From Phascolarctos cinereus (Eukaryota; Chordata; Mammalia; Diprotodontia; Phascolarctidae): a stretch of DNA of 64,000 bases. Location of the stretch: contig NW_018344105.1 of the NCBI RefSeq assembly GCF_002099425.1, positions 3,598,501 through 3,662,500 of the forward strand, read 5' to 3'. Position numbers and translations under genes: made by a program. The notes below the pieces were generated by a model that saw only the letters and a program-made list of their open reading frames with translations, ran no database searches and had not been told where the DNA came from. Within the stretch, counting starts at the first letter, position 1; each line of letters starts with the position of its first letter. Below, in pieces: positions 44,235 to 55,194 of the stretch.

Positions 44235-44465
44235 TCTAGAGAGGAAGCGTGGCACAGTAGCTAGAGAGCTAGGCTTGGGAGTTGAGACCCTCTGAGTTCA
44301 TTTACGAACCACACAGTTACCCTGTCAATGCTGAGTGAACTGGGGTGAGTCACTCAGCCCCTTTGAGCCTCAGTGTAAGAGGGGGATAGGAATAGAACCT
44401 GTCTCAGGGGGGTTACAAGGATCACGTGATAATACATGTAAAATACCATATGTGAATTACTGCCC
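44235..44465 (+). mobile_element. MIR-type SINE
   Basis: GAAGCGTGGCACAGTAGCTA GAG head, GGTGAGTCACTCAGCCCC, AAGAGGGGGATAGGAATAGA, GTTACAAGGATCACGTGATA. Confidence 0.85.
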
Positions 44466-45044
44466 ATTTTCTTATGCTTTATCTAGGTTTATTTTGTCTT
44501 GTGTTCCCAAAAAGGAAATGAATTTCCAACTCACTGTACAAATTATCTTAGAACAAAATTTTAAAAAAATTTTTTTAATGAAAAAAAGTAAGTACAAAAT
44601 AATTGGATGGGGGCAGGTGGGGGGGGAGGATTGGTAAATGAAATTCAGTAACAGACACTCTCTCTGACAGCTGAAATGCTTCATCATCCAAGCTTTAATC
44701 TCCATAGACATAGGAAAAGTGTTTTACTCATCCCACACACAAAGAACAGTGCAATGTCAGAGCTGGCTGGGGCCTTCCAGACCAGCCCTCCATTGTGAAG
44801 GGGACTTTCTCAAGGTATGAGTTCTTGAGAAGAAAAACTGTCTTACAGTTTACTGCCAAAGTCATCACAAGGAACATTTTGGTAAATATTGCACCGAAAA
44901 GAAAAGATATCTGTGGCCTATTTGTTTCTAGGTATGAATGGACACATTAACCTGGATGACAGAACCAGTTCATAGACTCCTAGAATTGCCCCCCAAACAG
45001 CCTCCATTCATGGATTTGCATGTAGTTTCCTCTTATACAATGGA
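44466..45044. other. Unassigned DNA
   Basis: No recognisable repeat or exon. Confidence 0.5.
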
Positions 45045-45175
45045 AGGCCTTTGAGGGGACGGTCTTTTCAATCCTGTCTTTTATCTCCATCACCTAGGCC
45101 AGTGACTGATATTTAGTGATTCATAAATGCTAACGGATGGATGGATGGAGGGACGGACGGATGGAGGCCTATTGT
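45045..45175 (+). mobile_element. L2 3' tail followed by (GGAT)n
   Basis: GGCCTTTGAGGGGACGGTCT, CATCACCTAGGCCAGTGACT, TTCATAAATGCTAACGGATG, then GGATGGATGGAGGGACGGAC. Confidence 0.8.
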
Positions 45176-46027
45176 TTCGGTTGTCTACCAGTTTAAACAT
45201 AGCTTCCACCAAAGACCAGTCTGTAGCACCCTCCCCCTACTCAGCCTACCTTGCACCCCCCAGGACCCTCTTCAGGTACTGCCCTACAGCCGGGGCCTTC
45301 CAGCACCCTCAGAGGACCAAAGGCACTGTCTGAGCCCTCAAAGGAAAAGGCTGTCAGCATGGCTGACTACACTCAGCTCCAGCCAGACCCCCCCCCCCTT
45401 GGTAACTTCCAAGGACCAAATGCAAAAGAAGAGGCTTTGTACAAAAGGACAGCTGGGCTCATTACCATTTTTTTAAAAAATCCATGTGATCTTTGGGATG
45501 ATAAATACTGTGTTTTGTCACTTTATCCTGCTATTTTTAGCACCTCAACTAGCAAGTGTTCAAAGCACTGAGGAACAGACATAAGTCTTTTTTTTTTTGC
45601 TGAGATGTCTTTATCCAGATATATTTTTAAATCAAAAGGATTCTCTCCTCCCAGGTAAACCGGCCCTGCCGATCTACCCCATTCCTGTTTCTGCTGGCAT
45701 TTTTTCCTTTTGAATGATACCTCTGCCAAGGTTAAGTTGATAAATGGTGTTTCCAAAGTCTTGTGATGACAAAGCCATGATTTCTAGAGTCTGTTGCACA
45801 ACTCGGACCCTGGTCAGTCACTTAATCTAGGCTCATTTATGGACTGATGAAAAGGTTTTTTTTTTTCCCAGTTGCCCATACTTTCTTACATTTTTTAACT
45901 CTACAGAAATTCTTGGTTGGCTTTGACTTTAGAGGGTCGATGGTGCCTCCCACACCTTAGTAGGAAGGTGGTGGACTACAGGGGTGCAATGAGGTATACA
46001 TTATCAGAAATGGGCTGTACTTTATTG
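45176..46027. other. Unassigned DNA
   Basis: No recognisable repeat. The minus open frame at 45523-45756 (77 codons) resembles no family I know. Confidence 0.45.
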
Positions 46028-46375
46028 TGATAGGCAACTAGGTAGCACAGTGGATAGAGCATTGGACCAGGAATGGGAAAGCTGTTACTCTTGTTCAGTC
46101 ATTTTCAGTCCTGACTCTTTGTGACCCAATTTTGGGGTCTTCTTGGCATAGATACTGGAGTCAGGAAGACATGAGTGCAAATACAGCCTCTGGTACTTAC
46201 TAGATGTGTGACCCTGAACAAGTCACTTAATTTCTGCTTGCCTTGGTTTCTCAATTGTAAAATGGGGATAATAATAGCACCCACCTTTGCAGGGTTGTTG
46301 TGAGGATCAAATGAGATAATATTTGTAAAGCCCTGAGCACAGTGCCTGGCACACAGTAGGTGCTATATATTTATG
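46028..46375 (+). mobile_element. Composite THER-type SINE carrying an RTE-tail insert
   Basis: Head GATAGGCAACTAGGTAGCAC AGTGGATAGAGC, broken at about 46085 by CTTGTTCAGTCATTTTCAGT CCTGACTCTTTGTGACCC (RTE tail as at 26578), then from 46157 the body resumes with GGAGTCAGGAAGACATGAGT and runs to CACAGTGCCTGGCACACAGT. 46210-46323 is identical to 49948-50061. Confidence 0.85.
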
Positions 46376-46849
46376 ATGAAGAGGAGGATGATAATGATGG
46401 AAGGTTCCTGGGGTAAAAAGGGGTATATCATGGGGAATTTAATTTTTTATTTTTTATTCCTCCATAAAACGCATGTACATACATAGTGTTTAACGCACTA
46501 GTGGCTCCTATCACCGCAATGCATTTGAATTTCAGCCTACCCAAGGGAGAATTTCCCTTCAGAGGGCAATAAGGCATGTGCTCAGGTCTCTATGGCCAGA
46601 CCCTACCAAGAGTAAAATTGTGAAGCAACTGACTGTCTTTGGCACTTCTCCTAAGGTGCCCCAGGCCTCTTCATTCATGGCAGTCATCCCCCCTCATCCT
46701 CACCAGAGTCTGTACCTCCAGTCCTAACTAGTCCACCTCTGTTCTTATCTTCTGCTTGTCCCCTGGCAAAACCCAGTCTTGGACACTGATCTATGCTTCC
46801 ATAACTTCAAAGGGATGTTATGCATCCCTCCTCTCTCTGGTAGGAGAGG
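46376..46849. other. Unassigned DNA
   Basis: No recognisable repeat or exon. Confidence 0.5.
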
Positions 46850-46985
46850 CTAGTTTAGTAGAGTGGGAAGAAGACCAGTCATGAGACTTTGGTTAAGTCT
46901 CATCCCCTCTGTAAGCCTCAGTTTACCCCTCTGTAAAATGAGGGGGTTGGACAAGTTGATTTATAGTAGTGGTCCCCTAACCTCA
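46850..46985 (+). mobile_element. MIR-type SINE
   Basis: AGTAGAGTGGGAAGAAGACC, CAGTTTACCCCTCTGTAAAA TGAGGGGGTTGG. Confidence 0.85.
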
Positions 46986-47399
46986 CACTCCTAACTGTAA
47001 AAAAAAAGAAAAGAAAAGAAAAGAAAATTGAGCACCCACCCCAACTATTTACTATTTATTTACTAATTTATAAATAATATACACATATGACACATGCATA
47101 TGTAGTATAGTAATCATTACACACAAACGAAATTAGAGTTCACAGATATCTCACAAACAGCTGGCAATGTAGAGTCCAGGAACGGGATGAATGATGCATG
47201 TATATGTTTGGAAGTCATCTGTTTAGAAATAACCGAACCCGTGGGAACTGATGAGATCACCCAGAAACAGAAGAGAGCCTAGGACAGCCTTGGCTGGTGG
47301 GTAATAGCAAAGGGAACAGAGGAATCAGCAAATAGACAAGAGGAGAACGAAAAAAAAGGAGCAGTGTCTGGCCAGGGGTATGCTGAAGCCAGCTCATAC
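46986..47399. other. Unassigned DNA with (GAAAA)n
   Basis: A (GAAAA)n run at 47006-47028, then AT-rich DNA. Nothing else recognised. Confidence 0.45.
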
Positions 47400-47620
47400 C
47401 TGCTCAGGAGAGCTGGTTTTTAAATTTTCAGTGTGAAGATTTATTTGCCTTTCAGAAATTAGCAAACACTACAAATCAGGGTCTGCTTTATTGTTTAATT
47501 GATTGTCTAGATTGAAGACAGTGATGGAGAAAATGTGAATAATGGAGATTAAACAAATGTGCTGTAAGCACATTATTATGGGCAGCCAGTTGTTACATAT
47601 TCACTGTGCATTCAAGGGAG
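47400..47620. promoter_or_regulatory. Candidate conserved non-coding element
   Basis: Repeat-free, AT-rich: CTTTATTGTTTAATTGATTG TC near 47488 (SOX-like, homeodomain and TALE-like words), GTGCTGTAAGCACATTATTA near 47558, GATTTATTTGCC near 47440. Conservation not tested. Confidence 0.45.
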
Positions 47621-48439
47621 TAGTGAGTGTCCAGGAGGAGTGTTCGACGCCAGGTGCTACAAAGAAGCCAAAGAGGATGAGGAGTGTGAAAAGGCCATGA
47701 GTTCGAGGGGAAGCTCGTTGCTGATCTTGGAGGAGAGTTGCCTTCTCAGGATAGGGGTATCAGCAGCCAGATTGCAGGGGGTTGAGAAGTAAGCAGAAGC
47801 TGAGAAGATAGATGCAAGAAACTTTCTACAAGGTTTAGCAATGACCCAGAGAACTACTCAAAAATAGTTTATGGACTCTCATGGCCTCAGGAAGGTCAGG
47901 AAGGACCTGGTCATGATATTTCAGCAGCATCCCTAGTGATGCGAATGCAGAATTTTTAAACAGGGAGAGAGACTCTGCTGCCAAGGGTTTCCATCCGTAG
48001 CTAGTAGTATGCACAGAAATCTGTTTGGAGCATATCTAATTCACTACAATCCTGGAATAGGAAGAATGGGCACTGGGCTGGTAGATTGGATTCATTATTG
48101 AGAGGACGTAAGGGCTAATTCGGATTTGCCTCAGTAAACACTGGCCTTTGCTCGGAGATCGGGAGGATTTGATAGGAAGCCTATCTCACTTCATAGGCTA
48201 TCATTTATTGGCTCTCAGGCAGTGTGTGATGGATTCCACCTCAGTAAACAGGAGCTGAAGGGTCCCATCTGAAAGGTTTCCTTCCTGTTCTGTAAATAGA
48301 AGCAAGCTGGAGCCCAGCCCAGCCCAGGGCTCCACAGCAGCCCATTGATCATTCACATTCTGCTTCATTGTTGCCTCCTCTGGGTGTGTGATGGGGGTGG
48401 GTGCTAAGGGAGCATGGAGATGGAGAAGTGAGTACATTC
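47621..48439. other. Unassigned DNA, part possibly conserved
   Basis: 48100-48380 is repeat-free with undecayed text and a small palindrome (GATAGGAAGCCTATC near 48170). 47621-48099 shows nothing. Confidence 0.4.
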
Positions 48440-48860
48440 TCCCAGGTGCACCCCCACGTTGCCAAAGACTTTCACAATCTGCCTCTCGCCCATTTTACCT
48501 AACCCCTCATGACATGCTCTACAATCCAAACAAATGGGTCCACTCACTGCTCCATGTGTCTTTACACAAACTTGGCTGTCCTCCATCTCCCTCTCTTGCT
48601 ATCACCAGCTTGATTCAAGGCTCAGCTCGAGTGGTCCTTCCTATGGCAAGCCTTTCCTGATCTCTCTCCCCCGACTTGTTAGGCCTTCTTCACTCTAATT
48701 GCTCTGCATTTACTTATCTGTATAAACGTTGTTTCTCACCAGAAGAATGTAACCTCTCTGAGGGCAGGGATTTTTTTTTTGTTTTCCATTTTTTTTTCTT
48801 TGTATCCCCTGCACATAGGATATCCTTAACAAATGCTGGTTGAATTGAATGACTTCATAT
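48440..48860 (+). mobile_element. L2 LINE 3' end
   Basis: Decayed ORF2 end, then GCAAGCCTTTCCTGATCTCT, AATGTAACCTCTCTGAGGGC AGGG, CCCTGCACATAGG and TGGTTGAATTGAATGAC. Confidence 0.85.
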
Positions 48861-49039
48861 GGAGTTATATTTCTGTTCACTTGACTCATGTCCAATTGTA
48901 TCCAAAGAAAAAGGTGAAATGTTGAATTATGTGGCTAGGGATAGGGACTCCATTTCTGATATCATTGGTATAGAGATGCCTCAGGCAAGGAAACTCCCTC
49001 TCCCAATGCAGGCTGGCACCTTTTCGGCAACTTAAAGTC

Positions 49040-49150
49040 TTAGAGTGCAGCCTGGGGCTCTGAGAGGTTCAGTGACTTGCCTAGAGACACATGACCAGTA
49101 TATGTCAGACATGGGACTTGAACCCAGCTCTCTGGCCCCTAAACAACACT
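49040..49150 (-). mobile_element. MIR-type SINE, antisense
   Basis: GAGAGGTTCAGTGACTTGCC, GGGACTTGAACCCAGCTCTC. Confidence 0.8.
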
Positions 49151-49659
49151 GATTCTCATGTTGAATACCAAAATCAGAAGAACTATGACCCCTGAGAGGG
49201 TTCTGAAAGACTATGCCTAGGCCTTCACTTGGGGGTTGGGGATGGGGCTTACCGGTAGCAATTTTATAAAAAAATGAATAGTTTAAAACAAACCAACCTA
49301 TCATTTCCTGAGGATTTCTAAAGCTTTCTACGTTATACCCTTCTGGAAAGATGTTTCTTTCCCTTTCTTTATTTCTTTATTTTCCTTCCTTTATTATACT
49401 TAGCCAAAGTAATTGGGACAACTGAACTGTATTACAACACGTCTTGTGTCTAGCCTTTGGACACCCTTTGGGTATCATCTGTTTTGCAGTGACCCTTCCT
49501 TGGAGATTTTCCTAATCCCAGAAGTTGGATGAGGGCTACCATTTCCACATCTGCGGCTAATATCAGAAGAATGCCATATTCAGGCAAATGGAGACCAAAG
49601 GAAGGGCAAAGGACTGTTGGCAAACCTGTTGGTGATCTCAAATGACTGAGGCAATGGGC
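49151..49659. other. Unassigned DNA
   Basis: No recognisable repeat or exon. Confidence 0.5.
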
Positions 49660-49865
49660 CAGTGCCTCCCTGCCTCAAGTCTCTCCCCACTCCAATCCCC
49701 CCTTTATGTAGCTGCTAAATTTAGAGGTGATCAAGCCATGTCATCACTCAACAACCCCCAGAGGCTTTAGGATTAAATATAAACTCCTCTATTTGACCTA
49801 TAAAGCTCTGGTCTCAACCTACCTTTACAACTTTGGTATATATTATATATGGTCACTCTTTGGGT

Positions 49866-50148
49866 TAGCCAGGTGGCGCAGTGGATAGAACACTGAGCCT
49901 GGGATCAGGTAGACCTGAGTTCAAATCTGCCTTCAGGCACTTACTAGTTGTGTGACCCTGAACAAGTCACTTAATTTCTGCTTGCCTTGGTTTCTCAATT
50001 GTAAAATGGGGATAATAATAGCACCCACCTTTGCAGGGTTGTTGTGAGGATCAAATGAGATAACATTTGTAAAAAACAAAACAAAACCAAAAAAAGCAAA
50101 TGCTTGGCACAGTGCCTGACACATAGGAGGTGCCATAGAAATGTTTGC
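49866..50148 (+). mobile_element. THER-type SINE inside L2
   Basis: AGCCAGGTGGCGCAGTGGAT head, GAGTTCAAATCTGCC, then 114 bases identical to the composite SINE at 46210-46323, an internal A-rich stretch (50072-50098), and GCACAGTGCCTGACACATAG. Confidence 0.9.
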
Positions 50149-50284
50149 TCCTCATACGTGACACTCTCTGCTCCCTTCTCTGCGCTTTGGTGCTAACTCT
50201 CCCCCATCCCTGGAGCGTTCTCTCTTCTCACACTTAGAATTACTTGTTTCCTTCAAAACTCAGCTCTGATGCCACCTCCTAGTC

Positions 50285-50412
50285 CAAGTTTTGCAGAACA
50301 AATCCTTCTATTAAGGAGATTTGTTCTGTGAAGTTTGGATTCAGTCAAAGGGCTGCACTTGAGGACCTAGAGGGCCACATGGAGCCTCAAGGCCACAGGC
50401 TCCCCACCCCTG
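50285..50412 (-). mobile_element. hAT MITE, family B, one half
   Basis: CAGAACAAATCCTTCTATTA AGG, TTTGGATTCAGTCAAAGGG, CTTGAGGACCTAGAGGGCCA, ending CTCCCCACCCCTG: the reverse complement of the left end at 27672. Lies inside the L2. Confidence 0.8.
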
Positions 50413-50769
50413 TGACCTACATGAAGCCCTTGCTGATCCTTTGCCCCCTCAAAATTACCTAGACTTATTTTATATGGGTTTGGTATCACCTCGCATATGT
50501 ATATGGTTTTCCCCTCATCCCCCACTCAGAACAGAAGCCCCTTGAGGGCAGAGACTTTGGTTTTTGAGATCCTTCCCCAGCACCTGGCAGAGAATCTGAT
50601 ACACAATAGAAGCTTACTAGATACCTGCTGACTACATGGTTGCCTGTAGGGACCACCGTCCAGGCTGAAGATGACCCATGGAAGGCTCCTTCCCAAGTGT
50701 GGGCCCAGCTAGACTGGTGGGTCTCTCAGCAAATATCTTTTGTAGGCCTCCTCTCCAATGCCCGCTATG

Positions 50770-51265
50770 GGCAGCCTGCCACTTCAGGCTCTCTTCATGT
50801 CTCTCCTAGACTCTTATAACAGCCTCCTCATTAGACTCCCGCCTTGCAGCCTCACCTTCCTCCAATACATCCTTCATATAACTACTGAAATCATCTTCCT
50901 TAAGGTGTAGCTACGTCTCACTATGGCATTCCCCTTAAGAACTTTCAATGGCTCCCTATTGCCTTGGGGAGACATTTTGTTTTAAATCCTCAGCTTGGCA
51001 TTTTAAAGTCCTTCAAAATCTGGCTGCAACAAATCATTTCATGCTTCTTTCATGTCACTTCCTTCTGTGCATTCTACAAAATTCTACATTCCAGCCCAAC
51101 ATGCCTGCCTGCTTACTCTTCCCTAAAATCCTCACCTTTGCTTCAGAATCCCTGGCTTCCATCAAGGTTCAGCTCAGCTCAGCTACCACATTTCTTGGGA
51201 AGCCTTTCCTGGTCTCCTCAGTATTAGTATTCATTCCCTCTTCCTCAAATTGTACCGAACATACA
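50770..51265 (+). mobile_element. L2 LINE, ORF2 C-terminus
   Basis: CTCTTATAACAGCCTCCTCA, 'aatggctccctattgcc' (50948), TTGGCATTTTAAAGTCCTTC, TGGGAAGCCTTTCCTGGTCT. Confidence 0.85.
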
Positions 51266-51284
51266 TACCTGTAGATAGGGAGGC

Positions 51285-51665
51285 AGCATGGGGCAGAGAG
51301 AGTTCAAATCTAGCCTTAGATACTTGCTGGTTGGGTGAACTTGGGCAAGTCACTTAACCACTCTCAGCCTCAGTTTTCCCACCTCCATCACCACAAGGCA
51401 TCAGAGCAGATCAGTGGAGATTCAAGCCATGGTTGCCTGAGGCAATGTGACCTAATGGAAAGAGTGATGCACTTGGAGTCAGCAAAGACCTGGGCTTCAT
51501 TCCTGCCTCAAACACCTACTAGCTGTGTGACCATGGGAAAGTCACTTAGGAGGTTATCCTTTGAGCCGCTATTTCTTCATCTATAAAATGGGTATGACAA
51601 TACCTATTGGGAAGATCAAATAAGATAATGCATGTAAAGTGTTTTATAAACCTTAAAGGATTATT
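51285..51665 (+). mobile_element. Two MIR-type SINEs
   Basis: 51285-51400: TTCAAATCTAGCCTTAGATA, GGGCAAGTCACTTAACCAC. 51440-51665: GATGCACTTGGAGTCAGCAA, TAGCTGTGTGACCATGGGAA, TCTATAAAATGGGTATGACA, GTAAAGTGTTTTATAAACC. Confidence 0.9.
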
Positions 51666-52539
51666 TTATCAATGGTACTTAGGAGACCAGCAACAGCTGC
51701 TCCTCATGGACTTGGGTTCATATTTGTGGGTAATATTTTCTGGCCTAAGTAGCTTAAGTGCTATCCTACTGTGAAACCAGTGGCCTCTAAAGTCAACTGG
51801 GCTCTACATGCCCAGTTATTTCCAGAAACTCAGCTGCTAACAGGACCCTAGACAAACAAGAGCATAGAATCAGCAAAAGCATTTCAATGGAATAGAAAAG
51901 GAAATACAAAGACATCTGAGATGTTTTCACAACCACGTATTCCCCATTTTCCTCTTTCCTAGCAAAGACATAGAGAATACAGACACATAGACAGACACAG
52001 CTCTCTCTCATCCAGGTTACTGCCACAAAGTGGGAAAACCAAGGCATATGCCTGGCCTCTAGTAGCTCTAGGGAGGTTCTCTATATGCCACTGGAAGACC
52101 CTAGAAATCTCAGAAGCTCATCATAACCAAGAGTCTGCTCAGAGCATTCCCCGGCAGCTTAGGACTCCCCAGATTCCATGTCTAGGCCTCTTCTCTAGGG
52201 CCCCCCCACCCTGAGTTATTGCCTCTTTATTTGGATCTTCCCCAGATTTCTGCCTCGTCCTCTCAAGACAGTATCATCTATACCCAAATAGCAGTCTCGT
52301 AGGCAATGAGGTCCTGGTCAGGCAGGTTTGTGTCTGCCACACAGCTCTAGGGGAAACGTGGGCTTGCCACCCTCTATTACCTTCCCTACTCCCATGACCT
52401 GAAAGTCAGTTAGGTGACCCAGAATGACCCTAGCCAGGCAGACTGAGTGCAGCCCTCCCACTTACCAAGGCTCCCCTGGGATTGTGACTTAGATTCAGGG
52501 ATTAGGTAGAGCGCCAACTGCAGGGGGCCCGTTGTCTGG
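51666..52539. other. Unassigned DNA
   Basis: No recognisable repeat or exon. Confidence 0.5.
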
Positions 52540-52740
52540 GTGATGGCTAACCAAGGTGTTACTGTAACCGTTCCCATCTAATATTTCCTTTGGTTCATTC
52601 CAATCCTCTGCTTTGTGAATTAATCCCAGGTGGTTACCACCTTCCACATACCTCTGAGTCATTTTCCCCTTGCATCAGCTGCTGTGGGCACACTAATATC
52701 AGCTTAAGTCAAATATAATTAGGATGGAAAATCTAAGGAG
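52540..52740. promoter_or_regulatory. Candidate conserved non-coding element
   Basis: Repeat-free: GTGAATTAATCCCAGG near 52615 (homeodomain/OTX-like TAATCC), GGTGGTTACCACC near 52629 (perfect 13-bp palindrome), ATATAATTAGGATGG near 52710. Conservation not tested. Confidence 0.45.
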
Positions 52741-52779
52741 AAAAATCATATGCCAAATCCTAGCTTTTACCACTGTTGT

Positions 52780-53078
52780 GTGGTGGAGAGTGCAAGAAAT
52801 TTGGAGTCGGGGTACCTGGGTTCAAACCCCAGCTATTAGTTACAGCTTCTACCTGTGGGACTACAGGAAAGTCACTGAGCTCTCAGGGATTCCAGAGAAT
52901 GATAAGGTCAGACTTGCAGGGCTGGGGAACCTGCAGCCTTGAGGCCCTTTAACTGAATCCAAACTTCCCAGCACAAATCCCTGAGGGCCTGGAAGGCCAC
53001 ATGTGGCCTCGAGGCCACAGGTTCCCTACCCCTGGACTAAGGTGTCTTCCAGCTCCAAATCCAATGATCCACTTTATG
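52780..53078 (+). mobile_element. MIR-type SINE split by a hAT element
   Basis: TTGGAGTCGGGGTACCTGGG TTC core, interrupted at 52917-53034, resuming GACTAAGGTGTCTTCCAGCT CC at 53035. Confidence 0.85.
52917..53034 (+). mobile_element. hAT MITE, family B, both ends present
   Basis: Inverted ends CAGGGCTGGGGAACCTG and CAGGTTCCCTACCCCTG; 118 bp, internally deleted and palindromic (GCCACATGTGGC). Inserted in a MIR. The 8-bp flanks are only partly alike. Confidence 0.85.
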
Positions 53079-53097
53079 CCATGTCTTCCTCCAAAAA

Positions 53098-53375
53098 CGG
53101 CAGCTAGATTGAACAGTGCATAGAGCTCCTAGCCTGGAGTCAGGAAGTCCTTAGTTCAAATCTGGCCTCAGACACTTACTAGCTCTGTGATCCTGGGTAC
53201 ATCACTTAACCTCTGTCTGCTTCAGTTTCCTTAACTGTAAAATGGGGATAATAACAGTCCCTACCTCCCAAAGTTGTTGTGAGGATTGAATGAGAGAATA
53301 TCTGCAAGGTGCCAAGCACAGTGCCTGGCACAGAGTAGGCGCTACATAAATGCTTGTCCCTTCCCTCCAGTATCA
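53098..53375 (+). mobile_element. THER-type SINE, near full length
   Basis: GGCAGCTAGATTGAACAGTG head, GTTCAAATCTGGCCTCAGAC, AACTGTAAAATGGGGATAAT, AGCACAGTGCCTGGCACAGA, GCGCTACATAAATGC. Confidence 0.92.
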
Positions 53376-53459
53376 GAACATTAATCACAATATACACCTA
53401 CATCATGCCAGTCAGAATCCTGTCTTATGCCTATCTTGAAAATTCTAAGAGATCTCATC

Positions 53460-53750
53460 GAGTTAGAGCTGTAAGGACCTTAGAAGTCACCTAATCCAAA
53501 TCTATGGGAAACTGAGACTCTGAGAGATTCCTGCTCTTGCCCAAAGTCACACCAGTAGTAGGGAGCAGAGTTCTGATTCCAACCTAGAATTTTTGGAAAG
53601 GTCTTTTCCATCATGGAGCTTGTGCTTCAGCTGAGGAGACCAGAAGAGTAGCCCATGGAGACATCAGGCTAGCCCATGGAGAAATGGGCTCATGAAAGCA
53701 AGCTTCTGTGGCAGCACTGGGATTTGAACTGAGCCTTGAAAGACAGCCCT
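53460..53750 (-). mobile_element. MIR-type SINE and L2-like piece, antisense
   Basis: 53460-53590: GGGAAACTGAGACTCTGAGA, CCCAAAGTCACACCAGTAG. 53600-53750: 'gggatttgaactgagccttgaaagac' as in antisense L2. The second is less sure. Confidence 0.65.
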
Positions 53751-54711
53751 TAAAGAGAACCACTGTCTTGCTGAACAGCTTCCTATTACCATACTTTCAA
53801 GCTGAAGAAAGAAAAGAGAAAATTAATTAGGGAATAAGTTCCCCAAGCAATATGCTTTGACTCAGGCAGTTCTACTAAGGGGAGGGAGGTTCAAAGTGAA
53901 AAGTCAGCTCCTTGTTCAATAAGTCAAAGCCTTAAAAGACAAAAAGAGAGATCTCAGGAGTAAACAAGGTAACCCAGCAGGCAATGCCATGGCATGGCCT
54001 AGCAGACGGAGAAGGAAGCACAATCCTTCTTCGTGGGACACTTCCTCTTTCTTCCCTGCAGATCTTAGGGATGACATTGATAACTGGGTTGACAGGCAGA
54101 GACTGTCAGGATAAGTTCGATTGGGGAAGTGGGAGGGGGGCTGCCACACAGTGGGAGACCCAGGGCTAAGCTTCCCTTTTTCATGGGGTGGGGTGGGGGG
54201 GAGATACTGCTTTCCACAGGAAAATCACAGTGGTTTGAGAGTCAAGCATTTTCTGCTAGTGAGCAGGACTAAAAGAGTTCTGCCCCAGCCATCAGCAAAG
54301 AAACTCTAAGCCTCTGGGTGTTTCTGAGTTATGGGAGGATAGAGGGTCTTGTGCCGAGATCAAGGGATGACCACGGACAGCCCATGTGCCTTGCCCGTAT
54401 CCTGCCAATGTCAAGAGAACTACAGAAGGATTTCCAGAAGCATGGGTGAAGACCCACAAAGTATTTAAGGGAGAATATGACAAGAGTCACCCAGCCTGAG
54501 AAGGCACAGATGGGTTATCTACTATCTGTCCCATTGGAAGGAATACCCAAATCAGTGAGATTGGGAATCTGTTGCCAGCGAGATTAGAGGCGGTCCAAGC
54601 TTACTTAGTAGGCAAGTATTATCGAGTAGTAGTAAGTAAGCAAGTAGTACAGGCATGCAATGGACGCCATCTCTTCCAGTCACTTCATTATCTCTAGTAT
54701 TCCCTATATTT
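53751..54711. other. Unassigned DNA
   Basis: No recognisable repeat or exon. Near-repeats of AGTAG/AAGTA lie at 54606-54650. Confidence 0.45.
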
Positions 54712-55025
54712 GAGACAGTAAGCAAAGTTTTCTAATGATTAGAGCTGTCCAAAAGTGGACTGGCATGCCTTGGGAGAAAGTGGCTTCTTCTCCACTGGAA
54801 GTCTTCAAGCAGAGGCTAGATCAATCAAATCAATCAACAAGCAGCTAGCTATTAAGTACTTATATTTGCCAGGGACTGTGCTAAGTGCTCAGGATACAAA
54901 GAAAGGTGAAAGCGGATGACCCATTGTAGGGCTGTGTCGTACAATGGATTCTTGTTCAGGTACCAATTGGACAAGATGGTGTCTGATATCCCATTCATCT
55001 CTAAACTACTGAGATCGTGTGACAT
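54712..55025 (+). mobile_element. CR1/L3 LINE 3' end split by an L2 tail
   Basis: TTAGAGCTGTCCAAAAGTGG, CACTGGAAGTCTTCAAGCAG AGG, interrupted at 54822-54915 by an antisense L2 tail (TCAATCAACAAGCAGC, GGATACAAAGAAAGG), then GGATTCTTGTTCAGGTACCA ATTGGACAAGATGG. Confidence 0.75.
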
Positions 55026-55029
55026 TCTT

Positions 55030-55190
55030 GCCTAAGAATCTAGCATAGCAGAAAAACCACTGTATTTTTGAGTCAAGGGACCTGGGTCAAAATTCCAGCT
55101 CTGTTGACTGCTACCATATGACTTTAGACAAGTCACTTAAATGTCCTATGACTCATTTTCTTCTACTGTAAAATGAAGTTTTAGTTCAGG
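55030..55190 (+). mobile_element. MIR-type SINE
   Basis: TTGAGTCAAGGGACCTGGGT, AGACAAGTCACTTAAATG, TTCTACTGTAAAATGAAG. Confidence 0.85.
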
Positions 55191-55194
55191 GGAC

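Larger units (their letters stand above)
49660..50640 (+). mobile_element. L2 LINE, ORF2 C-terminus and 3' end, interrupted twice
   Basis: AAGTCTCTCCCCACTCCAAT (49678) matches the L2 'SLSPLQS' region; GATTAAATATAAACTCCTCT (49770) and ATAAAGCTCTGGTCTCAACC follow. It resumes at about 50150 ('gtgacactctctgctccctt', CCCTGGAGCGTTCTCTCTTC) and again after 50412, ending AGCCCCTTGAGGGCAGAGAC and CACAATAGAAGCTTACTAG. The gaps are a SINE and a hAT piece. Confidence 0.85.
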
